Part shown: positions 33,622 through 45,214 of the stretch, piece after piece
Layout of the letters: every line of letters starts with the position of its first letter
How positions within the stretch are numbered: position 1 is the first letter of the stretch
Assembly (NCBI RefSeq): GCF_001039355.2
Contig: NW_019773648.1
Location: 399,055 to 463,054, forward strand
DNA: 64,000 nt
Origin: Lingula anatina
Taxonomy: Eukaryota; Brachiopoda; Lingulata; Lingulida; Lingulidae
Reading direction: 5' to 3'
Made by a program: the position numbers and the translations under genes
The notes under the pieces: model-generated
The model's input: the letters and a program-made list of their open reading frames with translations, nothing else
Databases searched by the model: none
Told to the model about the DNA's origin: nothing

Positions 33622-35408
33622 ATGGCTTGTGCATTAGCCATCCTGTTTGCCGCATCACTCCTTGCACTGTATGGGAGCTCTGCCGATTGTGAGGACGATG
33701 TTCCAGAAGTTGGCGGCCGAGACAACACAAAGCTCGAGAAACGAGTTGCCGTCTTGGAGTTCCAACTGCGACAACTTCTTGGAGGGAACTCCATGCAATG
33801 TTGGTTCCTCAGATCATACCTTCAAACTACTAGCTTATGAGTATCACCGATGCCTTTGTGTGTACCATAAGTTTATCATGTTTTAAATGGCAGGAACGTT
33901 TTTGGAAGGGATCTGATATTTTAAGATGCATTGAATTATTTGTTATATGATTATCGTTTATAAATGAATTCGATTTTACAAATGCCTGTATTTCTGTCAT
34001 TTATTTATCACTTTATCCCTCTTTCAGCTCGCCGTTCTTGCTCTGACTGGCTGGCTGACGGTTTTCTCACCAGTCGCCATTACATAGTTGACCCAGACGG
34101 CCTCCGCGGTGTCCCAGAATTCCAAGTGTGGTGTGACATGTCGGTGTCGCCACCTATCGCCGTGTTTCACCACGACCAAGAGGACAGAACGCTGATCCAT
34201 GGTTTTGAACAGCCAGGCTTATATCACCGTAAGTTTACTAATATTTTGTTTTTGTGATTGATTTTTTTTACTATTTTTGCGAATATTTTCTTATAGATAT
34301 GAGCTCGCTTACCTTTTAGATTTGAAACAGAACGGCTGCATTCTGCCATTTTTTAAAAGTCGCATTGGTGATTTTTTCTCTCATTACAATTTCTTTTTTT
34401 TACAAAAAAAGGCTTTTTGTAGAGAAATAATAAGATAATTTTATAACCAAGCAGTCTTTGTTTCTCATATTATCGTTTTTTCTCCCCAGTAAAAATATCT
34501 TATGCCATTTCGAGGCAGCAGATGAAAGCACTGATGAGGATGTCGGGACCTTGTAGCCAGCATGTAAAATATGAATGCCATAATACAATAATTCACAATA
34601 TCGCCAACAATGTATCGTCCAGTTGGTGGATTGCAGACGGACAGGAAGTCAAATCCTATTGGCCAGGTGGAAATGCGCAAGTTGGTGGTTGCGCATGTTA
34701 TAAAACCAAGAGTTGCAGCGGGGGTGAGAAATTATTCTTTTATTTAGCTGAATTGGTCATAGCATTTTGGTATATAATATATATAATCTATTTTTAAATA
34801 AGTTAAATATTTATTTGATGAGTTTTTGCTTTGGTTTCATTCACTAATAATCATAAACTCGACTCTTTCCGAACATACAGTGCAGTAAAATGAGTTAGTC
34901 GTAAGCATGTAGTAACAAAAATTGTTTTATTGTACACGATAAAAACGCACAAAGTATATGCAGTTGCATTTGTACACTCTTTGGACTGACTCTCTGCTCA
35001 ATATGTTAATCAGTTAGTTCGTTAGCTAGATTGAAGTTCCACAGTCCAAACACGATAAGTATTTCATTGAAAATTCATTTTCATCCGTTCTGCTTTTACT
35101 TTTTTTTTTTTGAAGCTGTTACATCTGTGTGCCATCTTTGATAGTCCAACGTACAATAATGTGGAGATTAAAGTATTTTTAATATGACTCAAATTACTCT
35201 TCTTTTAATAAATTTTATACATAATGCTGATATTATATTTCCAGGCAAAAAGTGTAACTGCAACTTGAACGACAATAATTGGCGGGAAGATAGTGGTGAC
35301 GTCACAGACAAGGAAGCACTTCCGGTTACTGGTTTTAGGCTGGGTGACAGTGGCGATAATGTCGAAAAGGCCTACATAACTATTGGGCCATTAAAGTGCC
35401 AAAATTGA
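33622..35408 (+). CDS. Secreted Caspr/fibrinogen-like protein, paralogue A
   Basis: Exons 33622-33799, 34028-34228, 34490-34723 and 35245-35408 encode 258 residues. Residues 1-21 are a signal peptide (LAILFAASLLALYGSSA). A short coiled coil follows (KLEKRVAVLEFQLRQLL, about 39-56), likely for oligomerisation. The module from residue 62 has CSDWLADGF..SRHYIVDPDG, FQVWCDM and HDQEDRTLI. It then has a stretch with SGPCSQHVKYEC, SSWWIADGQ, SYWPGG and CACYKTKSC, and finally CNCN..NWREDSGDVTDKEALP and IGPLKCQN. This order matches the fibrinogen-like part of contactin-associated proteins (Caspr/neurexin IV), here without laminin-G or membrane segments. The ATG is in good context (aagCCATGG) just after an acceptor. 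The first donor is GTTGGT where B has GTAGGT and C GTAAGT, a weaker site. Its third exon differs most from B and C. Function unknown; a secreted recognition or lectin-like role is conjecture. Confidence 0.86.
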
Positions 35409-36700
35409 TATAAAATTACTCGGTGCAAAATTATAGCAATCTTTGATGTGAAATAAAGCCTCATCCTGAGACCTGCAGAGTTCAAATAAATTTCTGTAAT
35501 AAAATGCTACTAAAGTACACTGTATGTTTCCAGTATATGTACTTTTTTAATAGAAAAACTTTAACCTAGCCTGAATTCATACTGTTTCTAATACCAAGCA
35601 TGCATCAGAATGTGCCTCAAAAAATGGTGAAAATCAAAACCAATTCAATTTGGTAAATGTTGTCCATTTTAGTATAAAATGATATGCAGTATTTTTTTTT
35701 CAGTCAACAGCTTAATATTGTAATAGTATTTACCTCCAAAATTTTTGTCTAGCAGAACATCTTCATCAGGTTATGAGGCTATCCAGGTGAATAACCTCTA
35801 ACCAGGAGATATACTTGCCCCCCCCCTCCAAACACACACCCACACCTATTATCTTAGGAAAGGAGATAGAGGTCAGGGAGGATGGCACCATTATTTTTGT
35901 TGAGACTGATCCCTGTCTTCATGATGTGGATGGCTTCCCGGGCTTTCCTGTAATTTTCTCTTGGTTCACTGTCTATCACCTTGATTTGTTAAATTATGGG
36001 CCCATGTGATACTTTCACTAGTGCGCTCATTTTGGTCGTATTTAGTGCAATTTTAGATCACAAATGGACATTTAGGGTCTTAATCATTACAGCATTTTGC
36101 TTTAAATAGACTGAATCTGCTTTTAAATTTAAAAATGATATAACATCTACTCAAGTGATCAAGCAATGCCCTGCCCTCACGATGGGGGATACCTCCCTTC
36201 ACATTAAAAAAGGAGGAAAAGATGGGCAAGAAACAAAAACAAAGAAGTGCCCATGCTACAGCTCATAACAGTGACAAAAAAAGAAAATAATATTCATCGT
36301 ATCACCCTACATCAGGGGGTCTCGGAACGCTTACAACGAACACTTAATAAATACAGCATCAACTTGTACAGAAAATTACTTCATTCTTACAACATACTGG
36401 TAACATAGCTGATGAAATTCTCTGAAAAAATATGCGTTTTGCCTATGGGCAAGGTTAGACTTTAAGGGCACATTGACATTTTTCACAAATCAACAACTGC
36501 CTGTACTGTTCTGATACTGAGCTTATCACTCCGTACCTGTATGTGCTTGAAAAGAATGCTCAGGATCCGGGTTCGTCTTTCCCTACATATTATACGGCTG
36601 TCACACGGTACTGTACGTACCTGCACGTGTAATGAGAAGCCAGTAATAAAAGGAATGATGTATGTCACTCAAAAAACATTTCATGAATTTCCTTTTGTAG
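35409..36700. other. 3' flank of A and upstream flank of B
   Basis: AATAAA-type signals for A lie at about 35451-35456 and 35486-35490. The following 1.2 kb contains segments that align with the flanks of A and C, with non-homologous patches such as a C-run at about 35818-35826. No coding exon was found. Confidence 0.5.
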
Positions 36701-36883
36701 TAGTTTCTTTTTACAATATCCTGATAAGTGTATGATTTCTAGACAGAGGGCAGAGTATATATGACGTGCTTCACTTGGATCAGCGACAGTTCACCAGAAA
36801 TTTTTGCATTCAGCCTTTTTCCCTTTATTTGACATTGCCGACGCAACGCTGTTTTTGCTTAACGTATATTGATTGCTTTGCAG
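36700..36883 (+). promoter_or_regulatory. Core promoter and 5' untranslated exon of paralogue B
   Basis: A TATATATG box at 36756-36763 sits about 30 bases before 'ggatcagcgacagttcacca', where transcription probably starts. The non-coding exon ends at GCAG|gtgagt (36883/36884). Its intron ends at the acceptor ttaag just before the CCATGG start. Confidence 0.6.
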
Positions 36884-37117
36884 GTGAGTAACGATATTTC
36901 CATTGAAATTTTAAGGATTATTGTTTTGTTTTTGTTAAATTTCTAAGTAAAAAGGCAAAGATTTTCAGTGGAGTTCGTGGAATAACGTACGTTTTAGATT
37001 TTTTCTCTAATGAAGTAAACACAATCATAGGCAAAAACGGATTTTTTCAGATTAAATCCCTCTTAAAATATGCTTGTATACAAGCAAACGTGTTTTTTTT
37101 TTTTTTTCACTTAAGCC

Positions 37118-38621
37118 ATGGCTGGTGCATTAGCCATCCTGTTTGCCGCATCACTCCTTGCGCTGTATGGGAGCGAAGTTGGTGGCCAAAACAACACAAA
37201 ACTCGAGAAACGAGTTGCCATCTTGGAGTTCCAATTTCGACAACTTCTTGGAGGGAACGCCATGCAATGTAGGTTCTTCAGATCATACCTTCAAACTAGT
37301 AGCTTATGAATGGGTTCCCATGCCTAGATCGATCTAACAGGATCAAACTAACTCCATGGGGATTCAAGCTAAATTGCTATCAACGTAAGCGGCTTAAATG
37401 TCTGTAATGACTTTGAAATCAGCTACGGGGTCATTAACTTCCGTGCACATCGGCCTCCGGCAGTAGGCGTGACAGTAGGCTCTAGGAATGGTCCCTATGA
37501 GAGACAGACATTTAAGTCGCTTAAGTTGATAACAATTTAGTGAGAATCCCCTTGGAGATAGATCGCTCCAAAGTTAGCACGATAGATTATGGAATGGTCC
37601 CGATGGGACCATTCAGAATGAGAAGAGCCGGGGTCCAGCAAGGCCGCGACCTAAATATGGTGGACCTACAAGAAAGAAAGACCGCTTTATAATGTAGTGG
37701 TCTCTCCGCCTCTCACACGCCCCCCACGCGTCGTCCCTGCAGGGGCACAGTAATTAAACCTCGGCTCAATTCAAACGGTCGAGGGATCACTCGTGGGGAG
37801 GTGTGTGAGAGGCGGAGAGACTTTTACAGAATTAAGCGATCTTTCTTTCTTGTAGGTCCATCATATTTAGGTCGCGGCCTAGCTAGACTTCGGCTCGTCT
37901 CGATCTGAATGGTGCCTGTGGGTATCACCGCCGCCTTTGTGTATACAATTGGTTCACCGTTTTTTAAATGGCAGTAACCTTTCGGTAGGGATCTGCTTTT
38001 CTTAGAATTTCATGACTATTGAATTATTTGTTCTATGTTTATCGTTAATAAATAAACTCGATTATACTGGTACCTTATTTGAAATCAAATAATTTATTAA
38101 TTTATTTATTTATTCCATTTATTTATCACTTTCTTCCTTTTTCAGCTCGCCGTTCTTGCTCTGACTGGCTGGCTGATGGTTTTCTCACCAGTCGCAATTA
38201 CATAGTTGACCCAGACGGCCTCCGCGGTGTCCCTGATTTCCAAGTGTGGTGTGACATGGCGGTGTCGCCACCTATCGCGGTGTTTCATCACGACCAAGAG
38301 GATAGAACGCTGATCAACGGGTTTGAAGAGCCAGGCAAATATCACCGTAAGTTTGTTTAATATATTTTATTTTTTGATTCGTTCAATTTATTTCATTTTG
38401 ATTATTTTTTTTCTACTAAGCATTAAGCACGGTTACCTCTTTCGGCCACATTTACTTGTGCCTCATAATAAACTCGCTATCTGATAATTATAGAGTCATA
38501 ATGGTGCCGTTACTCCATTCTGCTCCTCTTTTGAGTTGCATTGGCAGAGCCTGAATTACATTTGCCACAGGCGCCGCACGCGTACGATCGAATTCCGTGT
38601 GATTATTATTATTATTATTAT

Positions 38622-38659
<38 letters not shown>

Positions 38660-40291
38660 TTTTGGACATCGTTAGAAGCTATGGGCTTTGGCGAACACGT
38701 TTACATTATGGACAGGTGCGTGCCATTTCTCCAAAATGAAATTGAGGTCACATTGGGAAAATCTTTTTTTTCACACGGAGCCATTTCAGTCTCAGCGCAG
38801 TTGCCGCACAGTTTCCGTGCGGCTTCATAAAAGATCGATATATTGTCTGTACAGCCCATACAATTTTTTTCATTCATGTGGTGAGAATAAAGAAAGGCAT
38901 ACTCTGTAATTCAAATTTCATGCAAGTGAACTACACTAAATTTTAAACAACTTTCATATCGTTATGCTTTCTAAACCCACAAAAGGTGAAAGGGAAAGAG
39001 GCCAACAGATTCAACCATTATCACGATCACGGCATGGCCACCGAACAATGCCCGTGCGGGTAATGTTCAATATTGTCTACAATTATGCCTACGGGCTGAA
39101 TTAAAAAAAAAATTGTCAAAAAGTTTTGGCATTACAAAATAGGAGAGGCCGTTAATCTGAACATTTTTATAAGAGTTATCACGACCATCGTTTGTCTCCG
39201 TACAGAAGCTGCACGAAATATAGTAGGACATACCTTAAACAAGCACCCTACGGACTTTGCATGGCAAATGCAATCCAGGCTTCACTTAATACCATAAGAC
39301 GTATTTACTTTTACTTACATGGATTTTTGTGGGAAAATATCAAGATTAAGATATATTTAAGCTGTCCTCCCTCCTTATATTATCTTTTTTTTTCACAGTA
39401 AAAGTATCCTACGCTATTTCGAGGCAGCAGATGAAGGCACTGATGAAGATGTCGGGACCCTGTAGCCAGCATGTAAAATATGAATGTCATGGAGCACTAA
39501 TTCGTAATGAAGACAGCAATACAGCATACAGTTGGTGGTTTGCAGACGGACAGGAAGTCAAATCCTATTGGCCAGGTGGAAATGCGCAAGTCGGTGGCTG
39601 CGCGTGTTATAAAACAAAGAGTTGCAGTGGAGGTGAGATATGATTTTTAATAAGCTGAAATCATGGCTACATATATTATGTATCATATATTTAATATTTT
39701 TAGATGTTTATAAAACCTATATATTTGTTTCGTGAATTTTCTTCTTTGATTCCATCCATTAAATCATAAACGTAAAATGAGTTGAATCCATTACATAGTT
39801 ACAAAAATTCTCCATAATACACAATGAAAATGTACAATGTACAAGCAGTTGTTATCTAGTATATTATCTGAATTCATTGATTGGTTAGTTCCTTAGTTAG
39901 ATGGACGATCTGCAGTGCAAATACGATAAGTTTTTAAGTTATTAGTCTCTCCTACTTATTATTTTTTTCCGTTGTATAAAGATAGTTACGTTTATAAAAG
40001 TTATATTTTGTTTCCCATCTAGGATAGGCCAACTTATAATGATGTAAAAAAAATTAAAGTACTTTCAATATGACGCAAAGAATTTTTTTTATTCAGTATT
40101 CTACATTTACCTGATATTATATTTCAGGCAAAAAGTGTAACTGCAACGTGAACGACAATGCTTGGCGGGAAGATAGCGGTGACGTCACAGACAAGGAAGC
40201 ACTTCCGGTTACTGGCTTTAGGCTGGGTGATAGTGGCGGTGGTACCGAAAAGGCGTACATAACTATCGGGCCATTAAAGTGCCAAAATTGA
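37118..40291 (+). CDS. Secreted Caspr/fibrinogen-like protein, paralogue B
   Basis: Exons 37118-37268, 38146-38346, 39399-39632 and 40128-40291 encode 249 residues with the same plan as A: signal peptide, coiled coil (KLEKRVAILEFQFRQLL), then the Caspr-like fibrinogen module. Relative to A it lacks about nine residues after the signal peptide (the segment with CEDDVPE), so the N-terminal Cys that could link subunits is gone. Exon 3 (ALIRNEDSNTAYSWWFADGQ) matches C, not A. The first coding intron carries two adjoining foldback elements absent from A and C. Promoter and untranslated exon resemble those of C. Cellular location is extracellular by the signal peptide; function unknown. Confidence 0.87.
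37312..37600. mobile_element. Foldback element, family I, in intron 1 of paralogue B
   Basis: The left arm, from gggttcccatgcctagatcg, runs through catggggattcaagctaaat and ggcttaaatgtctgt. It pairs with the right arm from agacatttaagtcgctta to ggaatggtcc. Arms are about 95 bases with mismatches. The arm words match the 10819-10941 element. Paralogues A and C lack it. Confidence 0.8.
37605..37916. mobile_element. Foldback/MITE-like element, family II-like, adjoining the previous one
   Basis: The left arm, from gggaccattcagaatgagaa, runs through ggccgcgacctaaatatggt and cctacaagaaagaaaga. It pairs with tctttctttcttgtaggtcc to cgatctgaatggtgcc. Arms are about 80 bases. The loop has a second inverted pair (tctccgcctctcacac / gtgtgagaggcggagag). 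The outer CATTCAGAATG is shared with the elements at 13973 and 16000. Confidence 0.8.
38598..38661. repeat. (ATT)n-(AGT)n microsatellite
   Basis: A compound trinucleotide array in intron 2 of paralogue B. C has TTTA/ATT-rich DNA at the matching place. Confidence 0.9.
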
Positions 40292-41411
40292 AACAATGTG
40301 CAGACAAAAGAACCATCTGTGTCTAATCCTTACGCTGGCAGCTTGAGTGCAGATAAATTCAAGTAATAAAATTACATACTTTGATATATAACCCCTTTTG
40401 CGATATAACCTACCCTCCATTACTGCAAAAAACTGTCACTTCTAATGTATTGAGTAAAATGATGCAGACAATCATGATAACCAATGTTTTATTCAAGTGC
40501 TTGAGGGAATTGTTGCAGAATTTTTGCTGATTGTACAAGTAATGAATGTGCTAACCATACTAGTAGTAAAAAACGAAGTCACACTTTAGGGTTCCCATTG
40601 TACACGGATAGTTATATTACTCAGTATATCATAGGTCTAGGAGGATTTTCTAAATCCAGGTAGAATCAAATACAACCGACTTGTCCGTTTTGTCAAGTAA
40701 TCGGATTTTATTAAAGTCATGTTTAATTAAGTAATATTAGTCAGGAATATACGTTTTGAACTATTTTACAGGGATGGAATACTATTTTAATAAATCCTCA
40801 ATAAGAAAAGCAAAAATAGTACTGTTTTGTTTTATGACACTTTAAATTTATTTATTTATTTATTCATTTTTTACTTATTTATCGAAATGTCAGCATAGTA
40901 TCCACTGGTAAATTATTTTAGAAGATAATTTAATCTTCAATGAAAAATAATAAGAAAATATAAATATAAGGTCTTATAAATACTTCGTTACACATTGTTT
41001 GTTCATATTGGCAATATGACATACAAGCAAATAAACCAAAGTGATTTTCAGCAGCAGCACCCAATACGCCTCGATCTACATTGTTTCAGTTGCCATAATA
41101 AGCCTAGAAAAAAACGGAAGACAACAAGAACTCACTTTGAAAATTCAATCATCACTGGGTTTGTATTTTACCTCCTACAAGTATAACATTGTTAAAATTT
41201 ATCTTCTGCATAGAACACATTAATTTGAGCGACCTAGCTTTGTTTGCTTGCCACTGAATATTATAAAAGGGGGAAAAACACCCTACTGACAGTAAAACAA
41301 GCATTAAATTAACTATTTTCCATTCGTGGTCCAAAGATTATATGAGAAATTTCAAACTCTCATGGAATCACAATATATTTTTTTCAGTCAGCAACAGAAA
41401 ACCCTGTTTTC
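40292..41411. other. 3' flank of paralogue B (duplication unit B, right part)
   Basis: No gene. An AATAAA lies at about 40363. The sequence from about 40440 to 41411 aligns by eye with the 3' flank of C (45360-47560), for example ttgttcatattggcaatatg and aatattataaaagggggaaa. The flank of C has about 1.1 kb more in the middle, including the ligase exon 1. Confidence 0.6.
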
Positions 41412-41447
41412 TACATAATTATTGGACCTTTGAAGTGCCAAAATTGA
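41412..41447 (+). pseudogene. Relic of the last exon of a Caspr-like paralogue (exon 4 tail)
   Basis: Twelve codons, TAC ATA ATT ATT GGA CCT ... TGA, read YIIIGPLKCQN-stop against YITIGPLKCQN-stop in A. The 3' sequence after it follows the 3' UTR of A. There is no exon 4 body upstream; the sequence to the left is instead the 3' flank of unit B. It marks a duplication junction. Confidence 0.8.
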
Positions 41448-41989
41448 TACAGAATTGCTGTGTGCAGAAAAATATCAATTTTTGCTGTGAACAAAGCCTT
41501 ATCCTACGGTCTGCAGAGTTCAAATAAATTTTCGTAATAAAATGTTACTAAAGTGTACTGTATACTGTGTATATGTCCAGTATATGTACCTTTTGTTACA
41601 GAAAACCTATTAGTACGAGTACTACCCTATACTTGAATTCATAGTGTTTCTAGTACCAAGTATGCATCAAAATGTGACTCACAAAACGGCGGAAATCAAA
41701 ACCAATTCAATTCGTAGAGTATTGTTCATTTTTAAAAATAAAAAATATGCGTTTTGTCTATGTGGTTAGACACAGAGGACACATTGACATTTTTCACAAA
41801 TCAACAACTGCCTGTACTGTACTGATACTGAGATAATTATACTCCGTATGTGCTTGAAAAGGATGCTAAATCTCTGTGATTGTAGTCTGTTACATATTAT
41901 ATATCCGTCACGCAGCACTGTACATGTGACCTATGCGAAGCCAATGGTAAAAGGAAGGGTTTTATCTCACTCAAACAAACATGGACCAG

Positions 41990-42192
41990 ATTTGTGGAGC
42001 ATCCTGTTACAATACCGTGTTCAGTGTATGATTTCGACATAGGGCAGCGTATATATGATATACTTTACTTGGATCAGCGACAGTTCAACAGAACTTTTCG
42101 TGGGAGCGGTTCGCCTTCAGCTTCTTCCCCCTTTAAGCAACATTGCTTAGACGTAACGCTGTTTCGCTTGACGTATATTGAACGCTTTGGAG
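41990..42192 (+). promoter_or_regulatory. Core promoter and 5' untranslated exon of paralogue C
   Basis: TATATATG at 42050-42057 is followed by ggatcagcgacagttcaaca and the conserved gcggttcgccttcagcttct. The exon ends at GGAG|gtgagc (42192/42193). An intron of about 320 bases leads to the acceptor ttaag before CCATGG. Confidence 0.6.
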
Positions 42193-42514
42193 GTGAGCAA
42201 CGATATTCTTTTAAAAATTAAATGATGTTTGTTTTGTTTTTGTTAAATTTCTAAGTAAAGATCGAGACAAAGATGTTCATTGAAAGTCGTGGGAATCTGA
42301 CGATAACGTGCGTTTTAGATATTTTTTCTCTAATGAAGTAAATGAAATCATAAGCAAAAGCAGAGTTTCAGATTGAATCCCTCCTAAATATGTTTGTATA
42401 TAAGCGAACACGTGCATGTACATGTATTAACTGGGGCGTGCGTGTTTACCAGCACTTGTATATTTAAACCATTTAACATCTAATTCATTTTACCGTTTAT
42501 TTTTCGCTTAAGCC

Positions 42515-45214
42515 ATGGCTGGTGCATTAGCTATCCTGTTTGCCGCATCACTCCTTGCCCTGCATGGGAGCTCTGCCGATTGTGAGGACGAAGTTCCAGA
42601 AGGCAGCACAAACCTCGAGAAACGAGTTGCCGTCTTGGAGTTTCAACTGCGACGACTCTTTGGGGGGAAATTAATGCAGTGTAAGTTTCTCAGTTTATTC
42701 GTTCATACTACCGTATTCTGAGTATCACCGCCGCCTTAGTGTGAACAGCGCGTTTATCATTTTTTAGTCTGGAACGTTTAGGTAGAGATCTGATATTCTA
42801 AGAATTTCATGACTATTGAATTATCTGTTCTATTTTTATAATTAATAAATAAATACCGTTTTACGATACCGTATTTGAAATCAAATAATTTATATATTTG
42901 TTTATTTATTTCATTTATTTATCATTTACTCTTTCAGCTCGCCGTTCCTGCTCAGACTGGCTGGCTGACGGTTTTCTCACCAGTCGCCATTACATAGTTG
43001 ACCCAGACGGCCTCCGCGGTGTCCCAGAATTCCAAGTGTGGTGTGACATGACGGTGTCGCCACCTATCGCCATGTTTCATCACGACCAAGAGGATAGAAC
43101 GCTGATCAATGGGTTTGAAGAACCAGGCAAATATCACTGTAAGTTTGTTATATATTTTATTTCTTTTAAGAAATTGAAATTCGTTTAATTTATTAAATTT
43201 TGGTTATTTTTTTCTACTTAGCTTTAAGCACGGTTATCTTTTATGACTACACTTACCTGTGCCTCACAATAAATTCGCTAAGTAATAACTGAGTCATTAT
43301 GGAGCCTGAATTACAATTGCCACAGGCGCCGCACGCGAATTCATTTATTTATTTATTTTTTTATTTATTTTATTATTATTATTATTTTTATTTTTTGACA
43401 CCGATAGAATCTACAGGCTTGGCAATTACGTTTACATTATGTACAGGTGCGTGCCATTTTTCCGACATGACGTTGAGGTCACATCGGGATTTTTTTTTTT
43501 TTTACACGGAGCCATTTCAGTCTCAGCGCAGTTGCCGCCCAGTTTCCGCACGGCTTCATAGGAGATGGATATATTGTCTGTACAACCCCATACCATTTTT
43601 TTTTTCATTTATTTGGTGAGAATAAGGAAAAGCATACATTGTAATTCAAAATTAATGCAAGTGAACTACACTAAATTTTAAACAACTTTCCCGTCGTTGT
43701 GCTTCCTAAGCCAACCAAAGGTGAAAGGGAAAGAGATTCAACCATTATAACGATCACGGCAAGTCCACCGAACAATTCCCTTGCGAGAAGTGTGCAATAT
43801 CCTCTACAATTAGGCTTAATGTGTCAATTTTTCAGCATTACAAAATATGAGAGGCTAGAGAGGCCGTTAATCTGAACTCGTTTGTAAGAGTTCTCACGAA
43901 AATCGTGTCTCCGTACAGAAGCTGCACGAAAAGGGATATACCGAGCACCCTACGGAAATGTAATCCAGGCTTCACTTCATAACCTGAGACGTATTTACTT
44001 TTACTAACATGGATTTTTGTCGGAAAATATCAAGATTAAGATATATTTAACCTGTCTTCCGTCCTTAAATATTATCTTTTTTTTTTCACAGTAAAAATAT
44101 CCTACGCTATTTCGAGGTCGCAGATGAAGGCATTGATGAAGATGTCGGGTCCCTGTAGCCAGCATATAAAATATGAATGTCATGGAGCACTAATTCGTAA
44201 TGAAGACAGCAATACAGCATACAGTTGGTGGTTTGCAGACGGACAGGAAGTCAAATCTTATTGGCCAGGTGGAAATGCGCAAGTCGGTGGCTGCGAATGT
44301 TATAAAACCAAGAGTTGCAACGGGGGTGAGAAAAGATTGTATATTTTAATATAAGCCAATTGGACAATTTAGTTAAGGTACTCTTCCTGTTAAATTGAAT
44401 TTCTTTTGGATTTATCCCTGTTTTCTACTCACCTTCAAGTTCCGAAAGAAATCACACCAATGGTTCCCTATCTCTTGAAATTAAAATTTTGACAAGCTGG
44501 ATTTCTACATTTAAAGTTAGTCCCTGTACAGTACATGTTTTGTTATCTTTTTTTGAGATAATCTCTTAAAAGATTATTGCAGAGTATAGCCATCTATAAA
44601 GGTCATGTGGTCCGATGACAAGCACAGATTTCAAAATAATTGCTATAACTGTCGTCATTTGCGGTAGAATATTATGTTTACAATGTATTTTTTGTGAAAT
44701 ATAGAGCACATACGAAGAGATACCTCTTTAACTGTACCTGTTTTTTTTTTTGTTTTTTTTTGTTTTTTTGTTTTGTTTTTTTTTTTTGTAAAATAACTTG
44801 CTTTGTTAGTTCTTTAGCTAGATAGAAAAAAATGCAGTCAAAACACGATAAATATACTTAATTGATAATCCTTTGTTACTTGCACCGTTGCACCTTGTTT
44901 TTGACGTAATTTGTTAAAAAATGTTCCATTATTTCATCTACGATGCTCCAACTTGCATTAATATGTTAAGATATTAATGTCTTTATAATTAATCACAAAC
45001 ATGTTTCTTTTCAATCAATATAAAACAAAATATTGACATACATATTTCAGGCAAAAAATGTAACTGCAACGTGAATGACATTGCTTGGCGGGAAGATAGC
45101 GGTGACGTCACAGACAAGGAAGCACTTCCGGTTACTGGCTTTAGGCTGGGTGACAGTGGCGATGGAGCCGAAAAGGCCTTCATTACAATTGGGCCATTAA
45201 AGTGCCAAAATTGA
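42515..45214 (+). CDS. Secreted Caspr/fibrinogen-like protein, paralogue C
   Basis: Exons 42515-42680, 42938-43138, 44092-44325 and 45051-45214 encode 254 residues. The signal peptide (LAILFAASLLALHGSSA) and N-terminal Cys are kept; four residues are missing after EVPEG relative to A. The coiled coil reads NLEKRVAVLEFQLRRLFGG. The module is nearly that of B, with GGCECYKTKSC where A and B have GGCACYKTKSC. The codon split by intron 2 is T|TA against C|TA in A and B, both Leu. Intron 2 (about 950 bases) is homologous to intron 2 of B and much longer than that of A. Function as for A and B, unknown. Confidence 0.87.
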
